Below are positions 26,369-35,064 of a stretch of 64,000 nucleotides of DNA, piece by piece. The notes beneath the pieces are model-generated. The model saw nothing but the letters and a program-made list of their open reading frames with translations. It searched no databases and had not been told where the DNA came from. The DNA comes from Bacteroidota bacterium (lineage in GTDB: Bacteria; Bacteroidota; Ignavibacteria; Ignavibacteriales; Melioribacteraceae): contig JAHISP010000088.1 in the NCBI GenBank assembly GCA_018818165.1, positions 85,007 through 149,006 on the forward strand, read 5' to 3'. The translations under genes and the position numbers were made by a program. Position 1 is the first letter of the stretch. Every line of letters starts with the position of its first letter.

Positions 26369-27586
26369 ATGTCCAGTTGGAAAATAAAAATATCACTATT
26401 TCTTAATTATTTCATTTTTGCAATTCTATTAAATACTGTTGGAATTGTAATAGCTCAAGTGATAGATCAATATGAAATAAGTAGAATAACTGCTGGGTCT
26501 TTGGAAGCATTTAAAGATTTATCTATTATGGTAGCGTCTTTTTTAGTTGCCTCATATGTTCCTAAAATTGGTTATAAAAGAACAATGTTAATAGGTTTAT
26601 TGATTGTTACATTGGGTTGTATTTTAATTGCTTCAATTACTTCTTATTGGGTTACTCCTCTGCTTTATATTTCTGTGGGAGCAAGTTTTGCGCTCATCAA
26701 AGTTTCAGTTTATTCAACATTAGGTTTAATTACTTCCAATCAAAAAGAACACACTAGTTTAATGAATACTCTGGAAGGTATTTTTATGGTTGGCTCTTTA
26801 TCTGGTCCAATATTTTTCTCTTTAATGATAAACACAAGCAAATGGAATCATACTTATTGGATTCTTGCAGTTCTTTCATCACTTGCATTTTTACTATTGT
26901 TAATTACTGATTTAGACGAAAGTAAAGTGCATAAAAAAGCTGAGGAAACTGGCTTTTTCGAAATGTTCAGATTATTAAAACATCCAATTGTAATAATATT
27001 TATTATTGCAGCATTTCTTTATGTAATGATTGAACAGAGCTTAGGTACTTGGTTACCAACGTTCAATAAAGAAATATTTAATTTGTCTGCTGCTCAAGCG
27101 GCATCGTTTTTAAGTATTTATGCTGGTTCAATTGCTTTAAGTAGATTTTTAGCTGGTTATCTTGCCAAGAAAATATCGTGGTTTAAACTGCAATTAGTCT
27201 ATTTAACTTTAGCTGCAATTTTTATTCTTTACGTTTTGCTAAATTCTATTGATTTAAAGATTAACCCATTTGAGTATTGGTTTCAAGCTCCTTCATTAGC
27301 GTTTGTTCTTTCTTTTGTTGGATTTTTTCTTGGTCCCATTTATCCAACTATATGTTCAATTGTGCTAAGCAAACTTGAAAAAATTCATCACAGTTCAATG
27401 ACTGGATTAATAATAATATTTTCAGCTTTGGGTGGAACAACTGGATCATTGATTATTGGTTTAATTTCGGATAATTTTAATGTTCATACAGCATTTTATT
27501 TCCCAGTTATTCCAATTGTGCTACTAATATTAGTTTTAATTCCTTATAAAAGAACGTCTGATAAACTTACTCTGGAAGAAAAATAG
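26369..27586 (+). CDS. MFS sugar permease
   Basis: The 405-residue product has about 12 hydrophobic segments split by a central hydrophilic loop near residues 185-200. The loop between segments 2 and 3 reads YVPKIGYKRTMLIG, a form of the MFS G-x-x-x-D/G-R-R-K motif. ATG 26369 follows AAAGAGGTAA. It resembles FucP-like or hexose MFS carriers in general layout. It sits between a secreted GH65-like enzyme and a cytosolic trehalase 28 bases downstream, so uptake of trehalose or another alpha-glucoside is the natural reading. Substrate is inferred from context only. Confidence 0.8.
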   Translation: MSSWKIKISLFLNYFIFAILLNTVGIVIAQVIDQYEISRITAGSLEAFKDLSIMVASFLVASYVPKIGYKRTMLIGLLIVTLGCILIASITSYWVTPLLYISVGASFALIKVSVYSTLGLITSNQKEHTSLMNTLEGIFMVGSLSGPIFFSLMINTSKWNHTYWILAVLSSLAFLLLLITDLDESKVHKKAEETGFFEMFRLLKHPIVIIFIIAAFLYVMIEQSLGTWLPTFNKEIFNLSAAQAASFLSIYAGSIALSRFLAGYLAKKISWFKLQLVYLTLAAIFILYVLLNSIDLKINPFEYWFQAPSLAFVLSFVGFFLGPIYPTICSIVLSKLEKIHHSSMTGLIIIFSALGGTTGSLIIGLISDNFNVHTAFYFPVIPIVLLILVLIPYKRTSDKLTLEEK

Positions 27587-27614
27587 AGTATAATCTAATT
27601 TTATAGAAAAAGTT

Positions 27615-29495
27615 ATGAAAATAAATGTCAAAATAAACTCAACCATTTTGGGTCTGTTAAAATGTGCGGATACTAATAATGATAAAAAAATTACTGTTGA
27701 TGACGCCAGCAATACAGTATTTGAATTGAAATCTATTGAAGGGAATTTATATGAAATATCTGGAACATACTATTTGTCCAATTTATTGCAGGAACTAATT
27801 CTATTAAAAGACAAAGGTTTTGATGTTGCAGAATTGGAATCGGACAAAATATTTGAATTACCTGTTGATAGAATTTCCAGAATGATTAAGGATTATTATT
27901 GGGATGGCTTAACTAGAACTCTAAATAAAGATGGAATAGAGAAACTCTTAAATGATGATAAAATTAATTCGGAAAACAAAGCTATAATATATGTTCCTAA
28001 CGATGATGAACTTGCTTATAATTATTATACTGATATTTCAAAATCATTAAAAAACTCCTTTGATGTTGTAAAGCTAAATTCTAAAATTACAAGCAAATAT
28101 GTTCAAACTTTAAATAGTAAACCGGGAATTCTTGGTTTAGCATTAAAGAGAGGTAAGAACAAAATTGTTGAAGCCGAGCCATTTGTTGTGCCTGGTGGTA
28201 GATTTAATGAAATGTACGGCTGGGATAGTTATTTTGAAGTACTGGGACTTTTAGAAGATGGAAAAGTTGAGTTAGCAAAATCGATGGTAAATAATTTTAA
28301 TTATGAAATAAATAATTATGGAAAAGTTCTTAATGCAAATCGTAGCTACTATTTAACTAGATCACAACCGCCATTTTATACCTCAATGCTTTTAGCCGTT
28401 TTCCAAAAATTAGAAAAAAATGCTAACAATATTAAATGGTTGTCCGAAGGATTAAAAATAGCGATAAAAGAATACTCTAATATTTGGATGAGTGAACCCA
28501 AGTTGACCCAAAACGGACTTAGTAGATATTATGGTGAAGGACTTGGAATTCCACCAGAAACAGAACCAAATCATTTTGATCATATTCTGGCACCTTATGC
28601 AAGAAAGCACAAAATATCAATAGATAACCTAATTGAAAAATATAATAGTGGTGAAATTAAAGAGGCAAAATTGGATAGATACTTTATTCATGACCGTAGT
28701 TTAAGAGAATCGGGGCACGATACTACTTACAGATTAATAAATATATCAGCCTCATTAAATACTGTTGATTTAAATTCACTTCTTTATAAGTACGAAAAAG
28801 ATATTGAGTTTATTATTAAAGAGTATTTTAATGATTCATTTGAATATTCTAAAGAGGTTACTTACAACAGTAATTTTTGGAAAAGGAAAGCTGAGGATAG
28901 AAAAAAAATAATTAACAAATATTTATGGAATGATACAGAAGGTCAATTTTCGGATTATGACTTTGAGAAATCTAAATTTGCACATTTTGAATCAGCAACA
29001 AGTTTTTATACAATGTGGTGTAATCTTGCAACTAAAAAACAAGCAAAATTATTAGTAAATAATCTTCTTCCTCAACTTGAAGCACCCGGTGGCGTTTTGT
29101 CTACTTCAAAGAAATCGTGTGGAAAAATATCTAAAACCCGTCCTCAACGACAATGGGATTATCCCTTTGGTTGGGCTCCTCATCAAATAATTATTTGGCA
29201 AGCTTTAGAAAATTATGGATACGCAAATATTTGCGAAAGGTTAGCTTATAAATGGCTTTATACAATTACAAAGAGTGCCGTTAATTATAATGGAACAATA
29301 CCAGAAAAATTTGATGTCGTTGCAAGAACACACAAAGTATTTGCTGAATATGGAAATGTTGGAACTGAATTTGACTATATAACTCGTGAGGGATTTGGGT
29401 GGATGAATGCTTCTTTTCAAATTGGCAAAAAATATTTGTCTGATAAAAACATATCCAATTTAAATAATTTAATTCCACCAGAATGGATATTTTGA
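27615..29495 (+). CDS. Trehalase (GH37) with N-terminal EF-hand-like calcium loop
   Basis: Both GH37 signatures are present: PGGRFNEMYGWDSY from residue 193 and QWDYPFGWAPHQ from residue 513. The likely general acid is D369 in RESGHDTTYR, and the base region is the GTEFDY...GFGW segment with E585. The enzyme hydrolyses trehalose to two glucose molecules. There is no signal peptide, so it acts in the cytosol. It has an unusually long N-terminal region. Residues 19-30 (DTNNDKKITVDD) match an EF-hand-type loop with ligands D19, N21, D23 and D30, like the calcium loop of fungal neutral trehalases. It is co-transcribed with the MFS permease (28-base gap). Confidence 0.92.
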   Translation: MKINVKINSTILGLLKCADTNNDKKITVDDASNTVFELKSIEGNLYEISGTYYLSNLLQELILLKDKGFDVAELESDKIFELPVDRISRMIKDYYWDGLTRTLNKDGIEKLLNDDKINSENKAIIYVPNDDELAYNYYTDISKSLKNSFDVVKLNSKITSKYVQTLNSKPGILGLALKRGKNKIVEAEPFVVPGGRFNEMYGWDSYFEVLGLLEDGKVELAKSMVNNFNYEINNYGKVLNANRSYYLTRSQPPFYTSMLLAVFQKLEKNANNIKWLSEGLKIAIKEYSNIWMSEPKLTQNGLSRYYGEGLGIPPETEPNHFDHILAPYARKHKISIDNLIEKYNSGEIKEAKLDRYFIHDRSLRESGHDTTYRLINISASLNTVDLNSLLYKYEKDIEFIIKEYFNDSFEYSKEVTYNSNFWKRKAEDRKKIINKYLWNDTEGQFSDYDFEKSKFAHFESATSFYTMWCNLATKKQAKLLVNNLLPQLEAPGGVLSTSKKSCGKISKTRPQRQWDYPFGWAPHQIIIWQALENYGYANICERLAYKWLYTITKSAVNYNGTIPEKFDVVARTHKVFAEYGNVGTEFDYITREGFGWMNASFQIGKKYLSDKNISNLNNLIPPEWIF

Positions 29496-30277
29496 ATTCC
29501 TCTATTACTAATTTTCAAGTTTAGAGTAATACTGCAATTATCTTAATAAACTTAAAATAGACTATTGTTTAATCTATGACTCTATAGAATTAGCTTTAAC
29601 CTAAACTCGTCATTAGCAATTTATGCCTATCAACAGATTGGGTATATTGTTGCAATTATAATGCAATACTTATTGGAATTATTCAACAAGTTGCATTTCT
29701 TTACCAATTTAAATTTAATCCCTATCTGGATTGACTTATAAAGATAATGTGGCTTTCATTTAAAATTATTGGTGAGAGTTTTAGAACTAAAGATTTTTTT
29801 TAATCTGCTTAATTCTTTTTTATATTTGCTGGTACCTTTTTCGTGAATACTAACTAAGTGAGGGCATCGGTAAAACAAAGAAAAGGTGATAAAATATTAT
29901 GAACTAAATAAAAATGAAACACAAAAGTTATACTTAGTAAAGATTAACATGGGCACAACGGCATATTGACATTTTTTTCATATCTAATTACAAATATATT
30001 TTTTTTAACCTTCATCACTAATTTACTCTTGATTATTTCATAATTTTTAACGATTTTAGTAAGCGTTTAAGTAACCGATATAGTTAATTTACCTAAACGA
30101 ATAATATATGTTCCCAAATTGATTTAACAATAGAAATATTTGAAAACTTGGAAGTATAAGTTACTTGTTTTCTATTTAAAAGTGACCAATACAATAATTG
30201 GTTAGTTAAATTATGTTAAATGTATTTTAGTTAAAATGTGACTAAGCTGGCGAAGCTTTAAATAGAGAGAGAATTAA
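29496..30277. other. 782-base AT-rich intergenic region
   Basis: No frame of useful length and no known RNA is visible. It separates trehalase from a GH105 pseudogene and probably includes the dead promoter of that gene. A TAAGCGTTTA at 30060-30069 is a one-mismatch palindrome with a central CG, as in LacI-type operators, and might once have served the LacI gene at 31085. That is weak evidence. No clear terminator follows trehalase. Confidence 0.45.
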
Positions 30278-31056
30278 ATGAAAAGAAAATATTATTAACA
30301 ATAACGCTATATCTAATAACTATAAGTATTTTCATTTTTCCACAAAAAAAGACTAACAATAATACCGAAACTTCAAAAAGTATATATTCGATAATAGATG
30401 AAAACCTCTATGTGTAACAAGAATTGCTCAATCTTTTATTAAACGACATTCAGGCTCGGTGACTTATGATGAAAATATGAGGCAAAATAATGGAATTATG
30501 AGCAAGGCGTGATGCTTGAAGCAATGAAAAAGATGTATGAACATGTTGGGGTAGAGCAATGGGATGGTATTTAATGGCAATTGTTGATGTGCTTGACTTT
30601 ATTCCATCTGATGATTTAAGAAGAGAAAAATTAATTGATATTTTACAAAATGTTTCAGAGGCGCTAGTGAAGTTTCGCGATTGTGAAACGGGATTATGGT
30701 ATCAGGTAATAGATATGCCAGAAAGAGAAGGAAATTATTTGGAAGCTTCTTGTGCAACAATGTTTACTTATGCATTTGCCAAAGGAGCAAATAAAGGTTA
30801 TTTAGACTCTAAGTTTTTAGAAATAGCTAAAAATAGTTTTAATTCAATTATAAAATATCATGTAAAAGTTGATAAAAATGGATATGTTGACCTATATAAT
30901 ACATGTTCTGCTGCAGGTTTAGGCGGTGACCCTTATAGAGATGGTTCTTTTGAATATTATATAAGTGAACCAACTAGAAAAAATGATTTTAAGGGATATG
31001 GCCCTTTTATCTATTTAGCAATTGAACTTGAAAAAGCAAATTCTTTAATTAAATAA
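30278..31056 (+). pseudogene. GH105 (unsaturated rhamnogalacturonyl/glucuronyl hydrolase) pseudogene
   Basis: ATG 30278 starts a signal-peptide-like stretch that is interrupted after six codons. Reading across frames recovers KILLTITLYLITISIF, then RIAQSFIKRHSGSVTYDEN, then WNYEQGVMLEAMKKMYEHVG, and finally a clean 165-codon frame (30559-31056) with MGWYLMAIVDVLDF, NYLEASCATMFTYA and the closing GYGPFIYLAIELE. These are blocks of YteR-like GH105 enzymes in the correct order. At least three frame changes are needed. The jump from MYEHVGVEQ to MGWYLM loses roughly 150 residues, including the region of the catalytic aspartate. The enzyme would have removed the unsaturated uronate end of pectin- or glucuronan-type oligomers in the periplasm, and it cannot be functional. 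Confidence 0.85.
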
Positions 31057-31084
31057 TAAATTGATTTAACTTAATAAAAATAAT

Positions 31085-32113
31085 ATGACAAAAAAATCAA
31101 TAAGACTAAGCGATATAGCAGAAAAGCTAAACGTTTCTACCGTTACAGTTTCAAAGGCTCTAAGAGATCATCCAGATATTTCATATAAAACTAAAAAATT
31201 AGTTAATTCTGCTGCTGCAGAAATGGGATATACTCCAAATTTTATGGCTAGAAACTTATCTTCAAGGAAAACAAATACAATTGGTGTTGTAGTGCCCAAA
31301 ATTGCGCACTTCTTTTTTGGGTCAATAATTGAGTCAATTTATGATGTTGCGTTTCAAAATAATTATGAAATAATACTTACAGTATCGCAAGAAAATGCGG
31401 CACGAGAACGGCAACATATACAGACTCTTTTATCGATGAAGGTTGATGGAATTATTATTTCATTATCTCAAGAAACTAAAGATTATTCAATTTTTGATAT
31501 TGTTAAAGCTCGTGGTGTTCCAATTGTATTTATGGATAGAATTCCACAAATGGAGAATATTGATAAAGTATATGTTGACGATAGAGGTGGATCATTCAAA
31601 GCTATTGAACATGCAATTAAACTTGGTTACAAGAAAATTGCTCATTTTGCTGGTTACCCTGAAGTAAATATTGGTCAACAAAGATACTTAGGATTTGAAG
31701 ATGCTATGAATAAGTACAATATTCCAATAAATCCCGAATGGATTATTCACGGCGGTTTTGGCGAAACATATGGTTATGAAGCATTTATGAAATTATATCG
31801 TGATAATAATTTACCCGATTTAATTTTTACAGTAACTTACCCAGTTGCTCTTGGAATTTACAAAGCTGCTAGTGAAGTAAATTTGCAAATACCTAACGAT
31901 ATTGATATTATTTGTTTTGGTGATGCAAAAATACAAAAATATTTATCGCCACCGTTAAGTTGTGTAACTCAACCTACAAATTTAATAGCTGAAAAATCAA
32001 TGGAAATTCTATTTCAGAAAATTAATAATCACGATGAGAAAGACACATTTATAGAAACAGAAATACCAACGGAATTACTTTTAAGAGGAACATGCATAAG
32101 TTGTAGCAAGTAA
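31085..32113 (+). CDS. LacI-family transcriptional regulator
   Basis: The 342-residue product has the LacI helix-turn-helix at residues 6-27 (IRLSDIAEKLNVSTVTVSKA). The hinge helix MARNLSSRKTNTIGVVVP is close to the start of the periplasmic-binding-protein-like sensor domain, and the usual CFGD and TQP blocks lie near the C terminus. LacI proteins bind palindromic operators with a central CG and release on sugar binding. It stands right upstream of the uronate operon in the same direction, so control of uxaC and its neighbours by a uronate or its derivative is likely. No strong central-CG palindrome is visible in the 252-base gap that follows. Confidence 0.88.
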   Translation: MTKKSIRLSDIAEKLNVSTVTVSKALRDHPDISYKTKKLVNSAAAEMGYTPNFMARNLSSRKTNTIGVVVPKIAHFFFGSIIESIYDVAFQNNYEIILTVSQENAARERQHIQTLLSMKVDGIIISLSQETKDYSIFDIVKARGVPIVFMDRIPQMENIDKVYVDDRGGSFKAIEHAIKLGYKKIAHFAGYPEVNIGQQRYLGFEDAMNKYNIPINPEWIIHGGFGETYGYEAFMKLYRDNNLPDLIFTVTYPVALGIYKAASEVNLQIPNDIDIICFGDAKIQKYLSPPLSCVTQPTNLIAEKSMEILFQKINNHDEKDTFIETEIPTELLLRGTCISCSK

Positions 32114-32130
32114 AAACAGCTCTTCAACTA

Positions 32131-32318
32131 GCTCTTTCACAATTTCAAGAATGAAAAGAGCACGTTGGAAAATAAATGGTTTCCACACAAGATGTTTTAG
32201 TAACCCACAATTTAGAAGCCATCTTCTAAAGTAAGCTTCTATCATTCAAATTATAATGCAAAATAATTAACCAAAATTTATGTTGAACAAATTTAATTCA
32301 ATTTGTTTTGTGGAAATC
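32131..32318 (+). promoter_or_regulatory. Inverted repeats in the gap upstream of the uronate operon
   Basis: Three structures lie between the LacI gene and the DUF4861 gene. A hairpin GCTCTTTCA (32131-32139) with TGAAAAGAGC (32152-32161) may end the LacI transcript. AACAAATT (32286-32293) and AATTTGTT (32300-32307) form a perfect eight-base inverted repeat. GGTTTCCACA (32178-32187) is nearly the inverse of TGTGGAAATC (32309-32318), nine of ten bases. One of these may be the regulator's binding site. None is a classical LacI operator. Confidence 0.3.
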
Positions 32319-32365
32319 CTAATTACCTATAAAGTGTTATTGAGAACTAAATAATTGGAAAGAAA

Positions 32366-33622
32366 ATGAAAAATCAAATTACCAAAATCCTTGCCTTGTT
32401 ACTTTTAGCAAATGTTATTGGTGCACAAACAATTTCCGAAAAAATTTATAACGAAATTGAACTAACAATAAAAAACACAACAAATATTGAAAGAAATGAC
32501 AATCTCATTTCAGTAAATATCAAAGATTTAGAATTGCTAAAGAACAATTTTAATAAGAAAGCATTTATTATTTATCAGAACAATGAGGAAATTCCTAGTC
32601 AACTTTATAATGATGGATTTGAATGTTCTTTAATATTTGTGTCTGATTTTAAACCAAATGAATCAAAAGTATTTAGTGTTAAATATTTGGAAGAGGGTGA
32701 ATTACGAAGAGATTATACTTCGAGAACTTATGCTGAATTAGCAATGAAATTTGATGCAGTTTATAAGGACAAAAAATTTACAAGCGACCATTTTGAGAAT
32801 TATAATAAAGTTGTTGTGCCTAAAATACATACAGATCATGATGCTCTTTTTAAATATGAAGGTCCTGGTTGGGAATCAGAAAAAGTTGGTTATAGATTTT
32901 ATCTCGATTGGCGAAACGCAACTGATATTTTTGGTAAAAAAGAAAATCAATTAATATTACGTAAAGTTGGGACAAATGATGTTGTTGCTAAAGATGATTC
33001 ATATCATGAAATGCAAGAATGGGGAATGGACATTTTTAAAGTTGGTAACACTTTAGGGATTGGCTCAATAGGAATGATGAGTAATGATAAAATTGTAGTG
33101 GTTTCAAAAACTGATGAAGTAACTTGTGAAATTAGCTTTAATGGACCAATTATATCGGAAGTAAAAACCAATTATAATGGCTGGTTAGTAAATGAAAATA
33201 AATATGATTTAGTATCTAAATATTCAATTGTTGCCGGTAGCCGAACCACAAAAGCCAATTTATATATTTTTGAAAATGCGGATAATATAACCACAGGTTT
33301 GGCAAAACATGAAAACACAGAATTTATTAAATCAAATAATGAAGGTGATTGGCAATACATTGCACTCTATGGTAAACAAACTTTAGCTAACGATAATTTA
33401 GGAATAGTCCTATTTTATAAAAAATCCGCTTTAATTAAACAAGGCGAAGATGAAGTGAATTATTTTGTTTCTCTTAAACCCGATTACAGAAAAGTGGAAT
33501 ACTCTTTTGCTGCAGCATGGGAAAAAGAATATAATGGAATAAAAAACAAATTTGAATTTGAAGCATATATTAATCAAGAAATTACAAAATTAAATAATCC
33601 ACTAATTATTGATATTAAATAG
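32366..33622 (+). CDS. Secreted DUF4861 protein
   Basis: The 418-residue product has a signal peptide ending at VIGAQ. The body is beta-rich, with blocks DHDALFKYEGPGWESEKVGY, RFYLDWRNATDIFGKK and YHEMQEWGMDIFKVG, the pattern of DUF4861 proteins. These occur in uronate-polysaccharide (pectin, alginate, ulvan type) utilisation loci. I know of no firmly assigned reaction. The conserved W, H and D residues suggest a sugar-active or sugar-binding site. It is eight bases ahead of uxaC and is thus the first gene of the uronate operon. It probably works in the periplasm on uronate-containing oligomers. Confidence 0.72.
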   Translation: MKNQITKILALLLLANVIGAQTISEKIYNEIELTIKNTTNIERNDNLISVNIKDLELLKNNFNKKAFIIYQNNEEIPSQLYNDGFECSLIFVSDFKPNESKVFSVKYLEEGELRRDYTSRTYAELAMKFDAVYKDKKFTSDHFENYNKVVVPKIHTDHDALFKYEGPGWESEKVGYRFYLDWRNATDIFGKKENQLILRKVGTNDVVAKDDSYHEMQEWGMDIFKVGNTLGIGSIGMMSNDKIVVVSKTDEVTCEISFNGPIISEVKTNYNGWLVNENKYDLVSKYSIVAGSRTTKANLYIFENADNITTGLAKHENTEFIKSNNEGDWQYIALYGKQTLANDNLGIVLFYKKSALIKQGEDEVNYFVSLKPDYRKVEYSFAAAWEKEYNGIKNKFEFEAYINQEITKLNNPLIIDIK

Positions 33623-33630
33623 AGTCTACA

Positions 33631-35043
33631 ATGAGTACACTTAAATTACATGAAGATCGTTTTTTTGATTCTGATTCTGCAATTAGAAATGCAGCTCGTG
33701 AACTTTTTGAAGCAGTTAAAAACTGCCCAATTATTAGTCCACATGGTCATGTAGACCCAAGTATATTTGTTGAAAACAAACCTTTCCCAAATCCCACTGA
33801 ATTATTTATTTCTCCAGATCATTATGTGTTTAGAATGCTGTATTCACAAGGTATTTCACTTGAAGAGCTTGATATACCACAAAGAAACGGAAAAAGATTA
33901 GGCATAGATTCAAGAAAAGTTTGGCAGATATTTGCGGAGAATTATTTTCTCTTTGCTGGAACTCCTTCAGGTGTCTGGCTTAATTACGAATTTATTAAGG
34001 TCTTTGGAATTGAAGAAAAGCTAAACGGAAATAATGCACAAAAAATATATGATTTAATAAATGATAAACTTCAGTCAGAGGAATATTTGCCTAGAAATTT
34101 ATTCAAAAAATTAAATATTGAATTATTGACAACAACAGATTCGGCTACAGATAATTTAGAATTTCATAAAAAAATAAAAGACTCGGGATGGGATGGAAGA
34201 GTAATTCCATGCTTTAGACCAGACGCAGTAACTAATTTGTTAAATCCAACTTGGAAAGATGATATTTATGAGCTTGGAAAACTAACGTCTTTAGAAATTA
34301 CAAACTATAAAATTTTTATAACAGCACTTGAAAAAAGACGGGAATATTTTAAAGCAAATGGAGCAACATCAACAGATCATGGAGTTATTTCGCCACTTAC
34401 TCATAAATTATCCGAAAGGGAAAGTGAAGAAATATTTTCTAAAGCTTTAAGTGGAAAGGTTTCAGTAAAGGATGCAGAATTATTTACTGCTAATATGTTA
34501 ATGGAAATGGCAAGAATGAGCTGTGAGGATGGGCTTACAATGCAGATACATGCTGGCTCAAACCGTAACCATAACAATATTATTTTTGAAAAGTATGGTT
34601 TGGACAAAGGATGCGACATTCCACAACAAACCGAGTACACAAATAATCTGAAAGAATTGCTTAACGCTTACGGAAATAATCCAAATTTTACAGTAATTGT
34701 TTTTACTCTTGATGAAACAAATTACTCGCGGGAATTGGCTCCATTAGCAGGACATTATCCAGCAATGAAACTTGGTCCCGCTTGGTGGTTTCATGATAGC
34801 ATTGAAGGAATGACAAGATATAGACACTCGGTAACAGAAACAGCAGGTTTCTATAATACTGTTGGGTTTAACGATGACACGCGAGCTTTTGTCTCAATTC
34901 CAGCAAGGCATGATGTTGCCAGAAGAGTTGATGCAAATTTCTTAGGCGGATTAATTGCGAAACATATTATTGATCTAGAAGAAGGGAAAAAAATAATTAA
35001 GGATTTAACATATAATCTAGTTAAAAAGGCTTATAAATTATAA
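33631..35043 (+). CDS. uxaC: Uronate isomerase (glucuronate/galacturonate isomerase)
   Basis: The 470-residue product matches UxaC in length and motifs: PIISPHGHVDPSIF near the start (metal-binding His pair of the amidohydrolase fold), the RNHNNIIFEKYG region, and LGPAWWFHDSIEGMTRYR near the C terminus. It converts D-glucuronate to D-fructuronate and D-galacturonate to D-tagaturonate in the cytosol. The next gene encodes a tagaturonate epimerase, so both uronates can merge at fructuronate. The operon is tight, with an eight-base gap upstream and 21 bases downstream. Confidence 0.93.
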   Translation: MSTLKLHEDRFFDSDSAIRNAARELFEAVKNCPIISPHGHVDPSIFVENKPFPNPTELFISPDHYVFRMLYSQGISLEELDIPQRNGKRLGIDSRKVWQIFAENYFLFAGTPSGVWLNYEFIKVFGIEEKLNGNNAQKIYDLINDKLQSEEYLPRNLFKKLNIELLTTTDSATDNLEFHKKIKDSGWDGRVIPCFRPDAVTNLLNPTWKDDIYELGKLTSLEITNYKIFITALEKRREYFKANGATSTDHGVISPLTHKLSERESEEIFSKALSGKVSVKDAELFTANMLMEMARMSCEDGLTMQIHAGSNRNHNNIIFEKYGLDKGCDIPQQTEYTNNLKELLNAYGNNPNFTVIVFTLDETNYSRELAPLAGHYPAMKLGPAWWFHDSIEGMTRYRHSVTETAGFYNTVGFNDDTRAFVSIPARHDVARRVDANFLGGLIAKHIIDLEEGKKIIKDLTYNLVKKAYKL

Positions 35044-35064
35044 AATATATTTTAAGGTACACCA

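Noticed and set aside
30060..30069. LacI operator TAAGCGTTTA
   Set aside because: One-mismatch palindrome of only ten bases, 200 bases before a dead gene and about 1 kb before the regulator; too weak to list as an operator.
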